From Acanthaster planci (lineage: Eukaryota; Echinodermata; Asteroidea; Valvatida; Acanthasteridae), in NCBI RefSeq assembly GCF_001949145.1, contig NW_019091477.1, forward strand, positions 729,746 through 793,745: 64,000 nucleotides of DNA. The letters are read 5' to 3'. Positions 1 to 13,870 of the stretch are shown piece after piece (the stretch's first letter is position 1; each line of letters opens with the position of its first letter). Under the pieces are notes generated by a model that saw only the letters and a program-made list of their open reading frames with translations, made no database searches and was not told the DNA's origin. The translations under genes and the position numbers were made by a program.

Positions 1-80
1 ACCAGTTAAGTTCAGTTCCGACCATAGGAACCTCCGTTGTTAAGTAACCAGCGCCCTCTCTTGGTCCAGCTCGAGGCCCT
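1..80 (-). repeat. Dispersed repeat, 'GGTCGGAACTGAAC' family, copy 1 (edge-truncated)
   Basis: Read on the minus strand it has GAGCTGGACCAAGAGAGGGC followed by GGTTCCTATGGTCGGAACTG. The same order of blocks occurs on the plus strand at about 47063-47160 and 57788-57880 at high identity. No coding content or clear terminal repeats were seen, so the class (SINE, MITE or DNA transposon end) is unknown. Confidence 0.75.
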
Positions 81-639
81 TTACAATCTCGTCGCTCCTC
101 CAACACTTTTCAAGATACGTTAATGTAAAGTTTACAATGTTGTTATCATTTACATTATATTTACAAATATTTCATGCCCAATTATGGGAAGAGTTACGAG
201 GTCAGGGCAGAACATTCAACATAATTTAAGTGTCATAATACTTGTCGACATAACTGAAGAGAATCCACTGGATTCTGCCCATAATTTGCAGTTGATATTC
301 TGAGATGCCGAAGTCTTTGGATAACGTAATTGAGTTATGGTCCGGAACGGAGCGTGTTTAGACAGTCCTGCGGCGTGCAGCGCCGTTACTTCACAACCGA
401 CGCGGTGAACCGTTGGCGATGGCCAAGTTGCGCAGTAAATATTCCGTCTGGCTGTCAACCCCTAACCCAATTCTCAACCTTTATTGGCGCTATACGTGTG
501 TTGTATTTTGTAATCGCAGCACGTGCAAGGAATGAGGTTGCAACTAATGCAGCGTGCATTCAACCAGACTGGGTGTGCAAGACACCGTGCCTATACGTAC
601 TTTGGACAGTCAATTGGGGAATGTTCTTGGTACCCGCCC

Positions 640-960
640 CGAGTTGAAGTGCACCCCCAATCGGCAAAAGAAAGACAGATGGTAGTAAGTTTTCCGAGCG
701 GGTTCTTGCACGCGTTCTGCGTGTATGCAAAGACCATACATTAAGGAATAAATTTGTTACGCGTACTCAAGTGTGCTCCGCGTCAAACGCGCCATTGATC
801 TCTATTATAAACGCGCACTTATGCAGTGAGTACATTGATCTCCATTATATAACGCAGATCAATGGGTGAGTACCAAAACCACCCCAAAAAACTAAACAAA
901 ACAACACGCCCTCTTTTGTTCCTGCTCGTAGCGGATAAACCCTCAAGAATACTCTGGAGA
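640..960. repeat. Dispersed repeat, copy shared with 13513-13650
   Basis: The part 640-800 is similar to 13513-13650 in the same orientation. Shared blocks include AAGAAAGACAG, CACGCGTTCTGC, GGAATAAAT, TTACGCGTACTCA and GTGCTCCGCGTCAAA. It is followed at 795-870 by two copies of an ATTGATCTCCATTATAT-like block and at 903-935 by ACGCCCTCTTTTGTTCCTGC, which resembles the repeat at 1-80. This suggests a composite of one or two repeat families. No open frame of note. Confidence 0.7.
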
Positions 961-1099
961 GACGTCAAAATAAAACGTTTCTTGAAATGTAGTCTAACAG
1001 GAATTTCCATTAAAATGTTGGCGGAGGAAGGGGTCCGATAAACATGTTTACGGCAACGAACTAATCTGAATACCGGAAACATTCAAGAAGGTTTGAGAA

Positions 1100-2504
1100 T
1101 GAAAGTTAAAAACCACAAAGGAAACCTGACAACTTCGAAATCGAATAAATGATTGCAAGGGCAAATGTCATTTTGCCGTTTTTATTTTTTTGAGGGGGTG
1201 GGGTGGGGTAGATATACATGTGATTAAAAACTTCCAAGGACAAATGCGTTACATACCACGAACGTCTGAAAACTATAATTCGCACAAAAATTTGGTCTTT
1301 TGCTTTCATGTTGGACTGATTCTTCACTGGCGGTGATATCAATGGCTGTTGTTTTTTTTGACCGAGATACAGGGCTATATGTACGCCGCTGTTTGACCTT
1401 TCCCGGCCAGACGCTGCCCGGTTACACTGGGTCTAAATACGGCTCCTCCTGGCGGGACCCTCATGAGTGTGGATTTTGTGCTGCTTAGAGCCAAGAATTG
1501 AAGGAATAATTACATTTGTAACACTCGGAGGCACACAAAAATACCCTGGCCATCGAGCAGAAGGCGCAAAAAATAATCCATATCAACATTTGGTCGCCAA
1601 TATTCTACAAACTGGCCAACCGAGTAGTCTACGCTCATGCTGGAACGGCCTTCACACAACCAAAGCTTTACATGTAGTCAGTCCACCACTTGCTGAAAGT
1701 GACATATATTTTGTCACTCAGCAAATCTCGTGGCTATTGCCACTCTATTTTTTTGAGAAGTTAACAAATCGCGGCCTTATTTAATTCGCATGGATTCAAA
1801 ATATCAACGCGGAACTGCATAAAATTCAGCGCTTTTAAGAACCATAAAGTTTTAAACAATATAAAAGGCTGTACAGATTAATAAATTCTCTGCATTCAAA
1901 ATTTGGTATCTCCGATTCAAAAGGATAAAACAGAACGCTGCATGGCACATACTATGTGTTTCAGAAAAGCATTTTAAAATGCGAATAGTGATTCACTGCA
2001 GGCACAGTAATTTCCCTCAACCAACATCTGAATAAAAAGGGTCCCGCCCACATCGCTTCGGTTGATGTCGGCCTAGGTCACGGTTCATCGATACATCACA
2101 ATTTTCTTGTAAGGCCCCCTGTCTTGGCTGCGCAAGACCCCCTAGGGAGTCATAAGAGGATGGAGGCAAGCGGCAAGTTACTATAAGCATCATTTTGGAG
2201 GGGAAATTGATGAGGTCAATTTCTAATTTTGTCAAGCCGGCCGCCGATTGAGACGAGTCGGAGTCTTGTTTGTCACACCTCACCTTACGAGAGGCACCCG
2301 ACCACCCGTGTCCCGAACTAAGTGAGAAACGCATGGAGTGCTACGCATAATCCACGACCGTGACAAGTGGCTGTGTGCACGGTGATGGCATTGACAAACG
2401 GCGGGTGTTTGGTGTCGGCTATATCGGCATTCCCGCATCAGTATCACCGATGTGCATGACAGTACAACTCTTGGTACTGGGGATTCGGCGTTTCTCTTGC
2501 GAAA
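1100..2504. other. No gene seen (probable mGluR intron)
   Basis: AT-rich sequence with short uninformative reading frames and a T/G-rich homopolymer patch near 1180-1210. I recognise no exon, RNA gene or repeat copy. Confidence 0.5.
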
Positions 2505-3095
2505 TTTCCGCTCCACGTGGTTGGATCAAACACAGAGATCTGTCTCATTATAGACCTTTTCACTAATAAATTCATAATAAGCCATTTGCACGCATGCGCG
2601 CAAATGGCTTTGGCGGCAAGAAGTGTGCGCGGGCCACTGAAAACGTACAGGGCTGCGATTATGATAATTTTCTCTCAGGTTTTCTGTCTTTGTTCAGTTT
2701 TTTTCTTCCGGATATCCCACTAAATCGTTTTTGCTATTATTTTCTTATCTAAGCGAGATTTTAGTACTCTGTAAAAAAATTTCACAATCGTGATTTTTCC
2801 TGTGCGCACGAGATTGCTGTATCTAAGCCGGTCGTCTTTCGTGCTGTTTTCCAGCAAAAACTATTTAATGGGATTTTCTGAAGAAAACCGAGCAAACACA
2901 GAAAACCTGCGACAGAAACAACCAAAATCGCACCCCTTGTAGGCCTACGTTTACAATGGCCCGCTCACACTTCTTGCCGCCAAAGCCATTTGCGCGCATG
3001 CGTGCATAATTATGAATGTATTAGTGAAAAGGTCTATAATGAGACAGATCTCTGTGTTAGATCCAACCATGTGGAGCGGAAATTTCGCATTTGTG
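2505..3095. mobile_element. Long inverted-repeat (MITE-like) element, copy 1
   Basis: The left arm (about 2505-2640) and right arm (about 2950-3090) are inverted copies of about 130 bp. Shared blocks include TTGGATCAAACACAGAGATC, GTCTCATTATAGACC, TTTTCACTAATAAATTCATA and GCCATTTGCACGCATGCG. The centre has GATTTTTCCTGTGCGC and a TTTAATGGGATTTTCTGAAG block that recur in the related element at 13212-13500. No transposase frame exists, so it would be non-autonomous. Its true ends may be TATAGACCTTTTCAC...GTGAAAAGGTCTATA, with a likely TA target duplication. Confidence 0.85.
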
Positions 3096-3119
3096 CGCAT
3101 GCGTGCATAATTATGAGTT

Positions 3120-6100
3120 CATGAGTTTTGCCTAATATAACCCCGTAGTAAAGGAGGAGACATTACCATCGGTATTAGTATTTTTCACTTGCTGTTTATA
3201 GCTCTTTCGTATTCTCAGTATTATTTAAACTACTGTTCTGCTTTTGCACTGCCTAGCAGTCACAGTTTGCAAACCTCGTATGGAAGGAAAAAAGAATACG
3301 GTGACGTAATAAAAGTCTGCTGCTTCACCGCACCGATATGTAAGGTCAAAGATCAATCCCGTCTCTGTACTTTTTTCCTTGACTATTCCTTGCAAAATGG
3401 ACACCGTGGGTGAACAATGTCTCGGAGGGTAAGAAAACCCTTTTGCCCAGCATTTTGTATGATAATATTTTGTGCACGGTGACAAAATGACACACTTAAA
3501 GAGACTAAGCCGAAACATCGCGCACCAACCTTGAAAATAATACTACGAGAGCAAACCTTACGAGTCTAAGCCTCCAATACCAATTACATAAATGACAAAC
3601 ACAATTATAATTGGATTTTTTTTCTTATTCAATGCTGGCTTCTTATTTAGCGCCGAAGGCAATAAAACGCTGACAGGCCACAAAAGCTTGAAAGCTTGTT
3701 AAACAAGTTGGCCGCTATAAGCCGGGTATTACATAAGAAATAATGGAACTATACACTAACAACTGTAACACAATACCGGCCGATGTTATTAAAAGGTAAG
3801 CCGGTATTAGGCACTCAAGACTTATTACAAGATACATAAAGGATAAGGAAAATGTGGAAATAGGCGAGAGTTGAGAGGATTTTAAAGAGCCAAACGGGTA
3901 CAAAAGTCAGGGTCAAACAGGGAGGAGTTTGTCGTGTAAGATTTGATTTTCATATACCATTTCGAAGTACATGTATATACAAAATGGGCGGTAATCTTGT
4001 CGAAAGCAGTATTCGGTACCAGTGGTGTGTCCAGTGGGGGGGGTTGTCTCCAGAACATCATGTTGAATAAGCCCAAAGATGGATTCGCTTTTGGACCCCC
4101 CCCCACACACACGAAAAGCTGGCCCTGTATGTATATGCTCGGTCATATCAAAACCGACAAAGAACATGCATTTTTATGGCGTCCGACGATGGGTAGATTA
4201 AAAAGGTTGGGATATGTACTGATTTGGGGCACGATGGCTGCACGGGGAATGCCCGCGCACCGGTTGGTGTGTAAAAATGCAGACCCATTAGAGCATAGCT
4301 AGTAGTACTCACAGCAACTTAGCATCCTGAATCGATCACTTTTAATAGGGATGTCTCTCTTAGCAAAAGTGTGATCGGTTCCGGTTGCAACCTTCGGGAG
4401 TTGCAGCAACAGAAAACGAGTCAAGATGTTAGCAGTTATCAGCACGCCCATACATGGGCACCAACGGGACGAAATTCGTCCATCGGACGACACGAGGAGC
4501 GTCGGGAATTTCAACGGGCGGGCAAGTAAAGAAGAAAGGGGGAAAAAAAAAGCAAAGCAGATGTCGCCAGTCGCAAGTGACATTTTCCTCTCCACTCCTG
4601 CTCTTCCCAATTACGAGTCGATGAGAGTCCGACTCCGGGACTCTTCATCCAGTCATCATGCAAACGAATTCCCCGCGGACGAGCTCGGCCGGCGTGTAAT
4701 CCGCACTGCTAGCAAATCCCCCCCGCTTACAATCCGATTACTTTCATTGTCGAGTCGGGACAAGATTCGATTCTGTGGCCAACTGTGTTTGTATGGGCGG
4801 GTCATTGAAAATTAAATACATGTACCACCGGATCGGTGACACCACAGACCACTTGTGCTTAAGACCTTAAAGGGTTTTACCAGCGATGAAACCTTTTCTT
4901 TTCTTTGATACCTCTATCATGAACATTTAAATGTGTGCTTTCCTGAATGTATTCCAAGCTTTCTTTTCAACTACGAATTGAAAAACTAAGGGGAAACGGC
5001 ACGTTTTACAAGAAAGAATTTCTGTAGATATACATGTACATTATGAAAACTATATGGCCCTCTCAAAATGAAATTCCCATGAGCAACCACATACAAAGAC
5101 TGATGTTGGAGTGTGCTACTGAAATTTATTACGAAATCTGACATTCAATCAATCTTCTTCTTGCTACGAGCCAATTTCGTTTGGACATCTGACGTCTGTT
5201 ACAAGAACTCGGACAAACGACAACTTATTGGTTGTGTTATCACACACGAACTCCAAACAACACAGCTTCAGCCTTGAATCAAGGCTACGGATTTCCCAGA
5301 CTTGCATGATATTCAACACGAGTTATTAGTTTGTGAGCCACGTGGCACTTTGGTCGTTGTTCTTCTATTTGTCCATTCGGGAATGGGCACAAAAATTATC
5401 GCAGGGATACCACCAATATTACATTATTAACAGACGCGGCCAACCAGAATGAAACTTACATTGATCATTTTCACAGACGGAGAGGGAGAGATTTGTGTAT
5501 GCTGGCATATTAATCGACACGCGACATGCATGCACTTTTCACAATGTAATGATATGCACTTACAAGGAAGCCCACTAGACCAGAACTATCAAGTTCAGTA
5601 AATTATTTCACCGTTTAGCAAGGATGAAAAAGCTTATATGATATGAATCTATCCATTCCTCGGCTGTTTAAACTATTCACTCTTGTCCCCAAGAGGACTA
5701 CACGGGCAAAGTGGGAGGTCACGGTCAAATGGGTAGGGGTCATCTAAGGTCAAGCCCAGTAGGTAGGGTTGAGAAGGAGCGACGCTTAAACGGAGGTAAA
5801 TCATTCGTGACTGGGCCTTATTTTTTGGCAACAAATCTGCACAATGACCCACTCTCTCAGTTGAGTGCATTTCCAAAAAAATACATAGCACAGTATAGAT
5901 ATGAGGTGAAATACTGTACTTCCAGAATTGTGCTCGGTGCGGTTAGGCCATTGCTTTTACTCCCAATGCACAAAAACCACTTGCATTACACAAATTTATC
6001 TCCGGATCTGTAACCAATCACACGGCATGTTTGACACCGGTATAGATCCGGAAATAAATCAGAATACAGCAGATGTGTACATGAACATGTACGTGATAGG

Positions 6101-7620
6101 TGTCTCATGCTCTTTCACAACTGAGGCACGTGATATGCACGCTTTAATGTCGAGTAGTTTAAGCTGCATGGTCAAGCATTTATGTGCAGGTGTTGCTGTG
6201 CACATGTACATTTCCTTTCAATACCGTCACATGCTGCTTGACACTTCCTGCCGATGACTGAGAATGTGTAGCGTGGGCTAATGCGCACGGCCAGGTCACT
6301 GTTGGCTACATAAAACTGCTCTCTTTTGTGCAGTTGTAAACCTATCTTAATATTTCATATCGCAAGAAATAGGAGACATGAGGCAAATGGCCCTTTCACA
6401 TTATTCTCATTATATCATAAGAAAATACCTGGAAAGGCATTTCAAGGAATATAACGCACACAACAAAAGCGGGACAAAAATATCGTAAAATAATCTCTTT
6501 CCTTATTTAACCGATGGAGTGAAGTACGCATTAGCGTCGCTATACCGTGCGCAGATAATCGTTTCAAAATTTACGAAGTTGCGTCGTGTGATTTCTTTCT
6601 TGCTTTTCAAAAAGCGACACCAAATGTCAAGGTGGTCTCATAAGGTATGCTTTATAGTACTTTTACACTCTTATACTCTTTCAATGGCGTTTTTGAAGCG
6701 CTTACACGGTGACAATATCACTATGGCAAATCCAGGAATAATAAGCTCTCATGATCTTATTAACGCGAGAAGTTGGCTGGTGCGTACGGACGCTTGTTCC
6801 GGTTGAGATTTTCAGGGTGACTAGTGTTGAAATCTAAAGCGAAACATAACAGTGACTGAAACCAGTATAAACTGTAAGAACGGAATGACTACAGGGATTT
6901 TCGAGTTTGTAAGCACATGAAGCGAAACTAGGCCAAAAGGCTCTCAGCAGTGTCGGCGTTTACGTTATGTATTGCACTCAATGCAATTGCACACTGTGAA
7001 CAAAATCACGACTCCAATGGAATCACATACAAGCTGTTTCATGTTGACAAAGAATTCAGTAATATCGTGAACTGAACGTTGATCATTCTGAGCCAGGGTC
7101 GGTATGCCAGGTTGTAGAGTAAATGTTCAAATAAGAAGACCCACTTTGGATTAAAGACGTCATTTCCAATCTAACTTGAGCGCGCAATAATTTCTGCCAT
7201 TTGAAGAATGCCAAAAAATGCAGGTGTCGCAGACTACAGAAGGCGTCAAGTTCACAACGTTTATGATGGGGTCCGCGTACATGTATGTGCTGTCCTGCTC
7301 ACTCAACCTAAGTTAGTTCTTATGTTATTACCTATCTAGTAAAAACAGAATTAGCTCGACCAAAGTCTTCTATGTCACTTAAGCAATCACTGACCATATC
7401 GTGCACAAAACAGGCCTACAAATTAAAATGTCTAAGCCCGAGGCGCGCATGCGCTCGCTTGAGGATGCGTGAGAACATACACACAACTGATAACAATTCT
7501 GCTACGTCAGCATCTCAAAATGTAGAGATAACAGTCCGTGTTGACGTGCCACTGAAAGAACAGGGCCTTACCGTCGACTAGTTCGCTATATGTGAAACTT
7601 TTCGAGAAAAAAAAATCGAT
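3120..7620. other. No gene seen (probable mGluR intron)
   Basis: About 4.5 kb of AT-rich sequence. Reading frames are short with no recognised protein similarity; the longest (4426-4815, plus) has a low-complexity KEERGKKKAKQ stretch and no splice context. I see no RNA gene or repeat with a second copy. Confidence 0.5.
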
Positions 7621-7637
7621 GTCCCCATCAGTCAAAG

Positions 7638-7705
7638 AACCTTTACATCGAAAGGGAAACCTTAAAATTATGCATTGCAAATTAAAGCTTAACATTCCAT
7701 TGGCA
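7638..7705 (+). repeat. Short dispersed repeat shared with 10543-10597
   Basis: The two places share, in the same orientation, GGAAACCTTAA, an ATTRTGCATT block and AAGCTTAACRTTCCAT. The similarity covers about 55-60 bp with scattered changes. It is too short to classify. Confidence 0.5.
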
Positions 7706-8214
7706 ACTTTTAATAAAAGTGGACAAATGGGTTTGTCCTTCACCAACTTTTTTTTAGCTCGCTCTTTAATTATTTGCATATATATATGTACCTGTATAGT
7801 AATGTACGTACCTGGACCATATCTACGGTTCCGCACTTGTGTGAATTTCGTAATTTGTCATGTGGTTTTTGCACCTTGATACAAAGGTGAAACCATGGAT
7901 TGTTTATAATGTAAACTATGATTACAATCAACCAAGAATCCTCGCAAGAGGTGACTTTTTTGACACCTTTGAATTCTTATCGGCGAGAACGCTGACATAA
8001 GTAACGCTGATCATCAATCATGATTCGTGTGATTAGGCTTCACAGAAAAGGCTTGCGACTTTTCTATTGAGAAATGACAGACAGAAATGATTAATCAAAT
8101 AGATCTGTGTAAAAATGTCTGCATGCATTGCACTGTGCGCTTCGGGAAATGGCAATTCGATTGAAAAAAATCCAGACAAAAAGAAGTCCAAGGCTGAAAA
8201 AAATCACGATTTCA

Positions 8215-8400
8215 GAAAGGGAACACAACTTAGTTATAGAGGTTTGCGATAGCACCGTGCGAGGATATCTCTTTTTGAGCATGTCTGGTTCTGAAAAGAA
8301 CGTTGATGGAACCCTCCGGTTCTGCCACACATGCTCACGAAAGAGATATCCTTGCACGGTGCTACTTCAAACATCTGTAACTAACTTGCTACCTTCACCG
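8215..8400. mobile_element. Near-perfect palindromic MITE, GTAGCACCGT family
   Basis: Almost the whole 185 bp is one inverted repeat. TAGCACCGTGCGAGGATATC (8250-8269) is mirrored by GATATCCTTGCACGGTGCTA (8345-8364). Inside, GAACCGGAGGGTTCCATCAA read from the right arm matches the left-arm centre, and the flanking TTAGTTA...GGTTTG is mirrored too. The same terminal blocks bound the larger element at 33984-34611. No coding capacity. A transcript across it would form a long hairpin. Confidence 0.85.
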
Positions 8401-8639
8401 TCAGAAGCTTCAAAGCTCAGAACAGAACTTCAGTTTGTCATGGCCACATGCTGCAATTTTAAAAGCACTTCACGCACCAACTACATGTATAATTAATTAC
8501 AAGGAACGTGTCTCAGAGAAATTGACTAACAGTCAAAGTTACCAGCCCAAAAAACGAAAGAGTTTTTCCTAGTCCATTATCATAGTGATAGCTGGACCGA
8601 TCGGACGAATGCGCATGCGCGTTGCAATGAATGTGTAAA

Positions 8640-8850
8640 CCAAAACCCATGGTCTGGTTCCCCCAGACTGAAAAATTCACTCCATTGGATTGCAAATTCA
8701 CTCCCTCCGACTGAAAGAGGGACCAGACGAATTCGAGTGAATTTTTTTTCATCCCACAGATCAAATATCAATCGAGTTTCTACTGAAAGGGGTTCTCTTT
8801 CAAACTATTTCAATCTACATTCAGAGTGATTTTCAGTCTAAAACGTCTAG
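8640..8850 (+). repeat. Dispersed repeat, copy 1 (inverted relative to 16390-16590)
   Basis: It shares blocks with the reverse complement of 16390-16590: CCCCAGACTGAA, TTCACTCCATTGGATTGCA, GGGACCAGACGAATT, ATCGAGT and TTTCAATCTA...TTCAGAGTGATTTTCAGTCT. Identity is high over about 200 bp. It has no evident coding frame and the class is unknown. Confidence 0.8.
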
Positions 8851-8896
8851 TCCCTTGTGTCATTCTTTTATATTTAGAGAGCCCACGATGTACATG

Positions 8897-9111
8897 CACT
8901 GCAAAACCTGGGGTGTAAAATTTAACACCCTGTTATCAGAGGACAACACAAACACTTTTCACTGGTGTTAAAAACTTTGGTGTTATTTGGTCTTACTTTT
9001 AACACCCTCCAGTGCATTGTAAAACTTATAGGTGTGCAAAATAATACCCTATGGTGTGTTCATCTGATAACACCAAAAAGTGTTGATTTCAACACCAGAG
9101 TTTTTACAGTG
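8897..9111. mobile_element. MITE with CACTGTAAAA-type ends and GGTGTT arms
   Basis: The element begins CACTGCAAAACCTGGGGTGT and ends AACACCAGAGTTTTTACAGTG, an imperfect terminal inverted repeat. The interior repeats GGTGTTA/TAACACC in both orientations, so the whole 215 bp folds as a long hairpin. CACTGTAAAAA-ended, GGTGTT-rich MITEs are widespread in animal genomes. No coding frame. Confidence 0.8.
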
Positions 9112-10644
9112 CGGGAACCCTACAGACTAGTGTTATTACTCACGACACTCGATTCTCACTACAAAAACAAAAAAACTAAAACAAAAAAACAAAAAACGGA
9201 AATGGACTGAATCCTTCAACTGCGGCATCGCCCCATTATCAGTGCCAGACAGATATTGCAGTTTTGATTTGTGTACGTGTAAGTGGTTTAGTAAATAGCC
9301 CCGGTAAAGTGGTCCTTCGAATTTAAGGAAAGGCATCGAGGTGAATTATGCCACCATAAATAAGAAGCACGGCCCATGTAAAGTTGACGGGATAAAATTA
9401 CCTGCGCTGCGGTGAAATGTTCTCTCTTGGTTGAGGGGGACCAGCAGGTTCAACGGGGTGGGTTTTTTTAAACTTTATGCATGGGATAACAGTGAATATG
9501 GAAGTGCGGTATTTGATTAGACCCGTGGATTAAGTTTATATTCTCGGAAAACCAAAGGAAGAAACACAGCCAGCATGTTTTACGGTTAAATGTTTGGATT
9601 GCTCTAAACGAAGCATTAATGCATAAACAACAAAGAAACAGCTCCAATTACCTTCGCAATAAATGTACAATTCTATGTCTGGGCTTATTAACATATCCTG
9701 TAACCTGTTTTCAAGACGGCTATATCAGGTTTACATCGAAAATGCTCAGTCGGTTGTTCTACACGCTATTCATTTTATTGTCGTATCTCTCACACATAAA
9801 TGTAGTGGCTTAGGGGGTATTGTTCAGATGGAGAGAAAACGACTCCCTTCACCAATAAAATGGACGTGCACGCTGAACAAATTATTTTTTCTACTTGGCC
9901 AAACGCTGAGTCCTACCTCCAATTTCCATGCTCTTACACTTAAGGGGCCCTAGTACGGCAGATGGTCAACCCCTTTTTCTGGTTGGCAGAACCTTAAGCA
10001 AAGTCTTTTTTTTCCTGCTCAGTTCAACGACGGCTCAACATCACCCAGCGGAATTGCCCCATACTGCGCAGAATGATACAATATGCACTTTTTATTTCGT
10101 CGCGTCTGCACCGCAAAACATTCGCACATGGACGCCTTGAACCCTGCCTCAGCTCTTTACAGCCACGGCGCCAGTTTGCGTTCAACACTCCAAGGGACTG
10201 AATCATTGATGATCTCGTGATAAAGTATCGTGCACGGGGATCGTCCGGCTATCTTCCGCGCATTACGTCATTCGGCACAGCTTTGAGTCCTGACTTCGGT
10301 TGCGAAAAACAGGAAAGAACCGTGAAAGCCTGTACAAACCGGCAGTGTGTTCAGTGTGAAACCCAGAGATTGGACAAGCGGGGCAACGTAAATGAAGGGT
10401 CATGGGGAAAGAGGTCACGCAGTCGGGGGAAAAAAAAGATATATTCGGAACTCGACAAAGTGTGCTACTGTTCAGTGATTCTTCCGTACTAGTGAATTAC
10501 ATGATAACGATCCTTTTTAGGTATCAAAGGGCAGCTTTACCTCAAAATGGAAACCTTAACATTGTGCATTTTAAAATAAAGCTTAACGTTCCATGGTGAG
10601 GCAGAATGGCAACCTTTGACCTTTTTCCCAGTCTTAAAAGTACA
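9112..10644. other. No gene seen (probable mGluR intron)
   Basis: Contains an A-rich low-complexity run at 9160-9200 (AAAAACAAAAAAACT-type) and the short repeat at 10543-10597. Reading frames are short and unrecognised. Confidence 0.5.
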
Positions 10645-11050
10645 GTCTAATAGACCGGTTGCGCCCGCTAAATCACGTGACCTATAGTGGATATCAACCC
10701 CATAGCAATGTGTGTTTTGGGTGTTAACTAACAACCCAGCCAAGTAATGGTATAGCACCAAGCACACCAGCAGTACCACGTACAGTACCTACCGTCGACT
10801 TTCTTTTTGGTAAATGATACCGAGGCCGTGTCCGAAACCGGCTTCCAGAGCTATGGCTAGGTCTTCTGTCTGCCCGTCTCCGCGTATTTCTAATGAAGCG
10901 AAGACCTAGACCTACAGTGTAGCTCTACACAACATATTCGGAGGCAGCCTAAGTCTTATGAAAACACTTTGCTTTTGGTGGGCGCCGTGTTTGTTGATAT
11001 TTAATACCCACTAGAGGTCACGTGCTTAGCGGGCGCAATCGGTTTATTGT
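10645..11050. mobile_element. TIR element of about 400 bp, non-autonomous
   Basis: The left end AATAGACCGGTTGCGCCCGC, CACGTGACCT and TAGTGG are mirrored at the right end by CCACTAGAGGTCACGTGC and GCGGGCGCAATCGGTTTATT. The arms are 45-60 bp. An inner pair, TAGGTCTTC and GAAGACCTA, is also inverted (about 10858-10910). No transposase frame. It lies about 280 bp downstream of the mGluR exon, inside the inferred intron. Confidence 0.8.
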
Positions 11051-11318
11051 GAATGTCGTCATATGTGTAACCTTAATTGTTTATTTAAACACTGAGGGAA
11101 ATGGATAAGTTTTGGATTGATGCCAACACCAGACTGGAAAATAAAAATGCAAGAATCGATCCTTTTCCAGCTCTGGACCCTACAAAATATTACTTTTTTG
11201 CTTTGATCAGAGAATGAACTTTGTTGATAGTGTATCAATACACTTCCTGTTAGGCTGTTGTTGGATTCGGCTGGATTAAGCAATGAGCTCAGTAATACCC
11301 AGTATGCAAGGTAAACTC

Positions 11319-12960
<1,642 letters not shown>

Positions 12961-13211
12961 GCGCCGATCTCGGACCTAGAGTAAAAAAAAAATTAGACAA
13001 ACAGTGAGAAAAGTGAGAGTGTGAACCGAAGCGTAATTCATTATGGGGTAAAAATCCATGCACAGACTTCCAACCTGGTACCCTCCTCCTCCCCGACCGC
13101 GTTCCACCCACCCCAAAGGCCCATTAGCGTTTCCTCGAGTTCAACCTTTCCCCTGGGAAGTCGTCAGCTTCTTGAATGAAGAATAACGGACTAAAGGTCA
13201 TGCCTGAAGTG

Positions 13212-13500
13212 CTATAAACCTTTTCACTAACAAATTCATTTTCCCCGCTTCATCTCGCGCGCACAGGAAAAATCGCGATTGTGCAAGCTTTTTACAGGGT
13301 GCTAAAAATCTCGCTTAGATTAGGAACTTATAGCAAAAACGATTTAGTGGGATTTTCTGAAGACAAAAACTGAACAAAGTCAGAAAACCTGAGAGAAAAT
13401 GATAAAAAATCGCACCCTGTACATTTTCAACGGCCCTTGCTGCCAAGGCCATTTGAGCGCATGCGTGCATAATTATGAGTTTATTTGTGAAAAGGTCTAT
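13212..13500. mobile_element. Inverted-repeat (MITE-like) element, copy 2 of the AGACCTTTTCAC family
   Basis: It starts CTATAAACCTTTTCACTAAC and ends TGTGAAAAGGTCTAT. The interior shares AAAAATCGCGATTGTG, TAGCAAAAACGATTTAGTGG and CATTTGAGCGCATGCGTGCA with the element at 2505-3095. It lacks that copy's long flanking arms, which suggests it is closer to the basic unit (about 285 bp). No coding frame. Confidence 0.83.
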
Positions 13501-13512
13501 CCGCCGAGCTGA

Positions 13513-13870
13513 AGAGCAGGTATACCCAATCAGCGAAAGAAAGACAGCTGGTTTACAAGCGGGCTCTTCCACGCGTTCTGCCCGTACGCAAAGACGATAC
13601 ACTCCGGAATAAATAAGTTACGCGTACTCAGCGTGCTCCGCGTCAAATGCGCATATCCTTACTGAACTGAATCTGCTTGCCCTGAAGAAGGTACTCAGTT
13701 ACCGAAAGCTCGGCAATTACATATTTCAGAGCACTGATTTAATCTTATAGTCTTGTCGATATTCTGATCACGGTGCTACGCAACCCTTCCATATAACGCC
13801 CTCTTTTGTTCTGGGTACGATCTTGCCGCACCATGTTAGTTCCGACCATGCCTTGCGCAATCTAACCCCT
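13513..13870. repeat. Dispersed repeats: copy shared with 640-800 plus two short fragments
   Basis: 13513-13650 matches 640-800 in the same orientation. 13705-13760 carries the TTACATATTTCAGAGCACTG block and a TCTTGTCGATATT block that also occur around 58413-58493. 13795-13850 has AACGCCCTCTTTTGTTCTGG and GTTAGTTCCGACCAT, resembling parts of the repeat at 1-80 but in another order. The stretch looks like nested insertions. Confidence 0.65.

Noticed and set aside
4426-4815. Plus-strand frame of 129 codons with KEERGKKKAKQ
   Set aside because: The basic stretch comes from an A/G-rich run; there is no other coding evidence.
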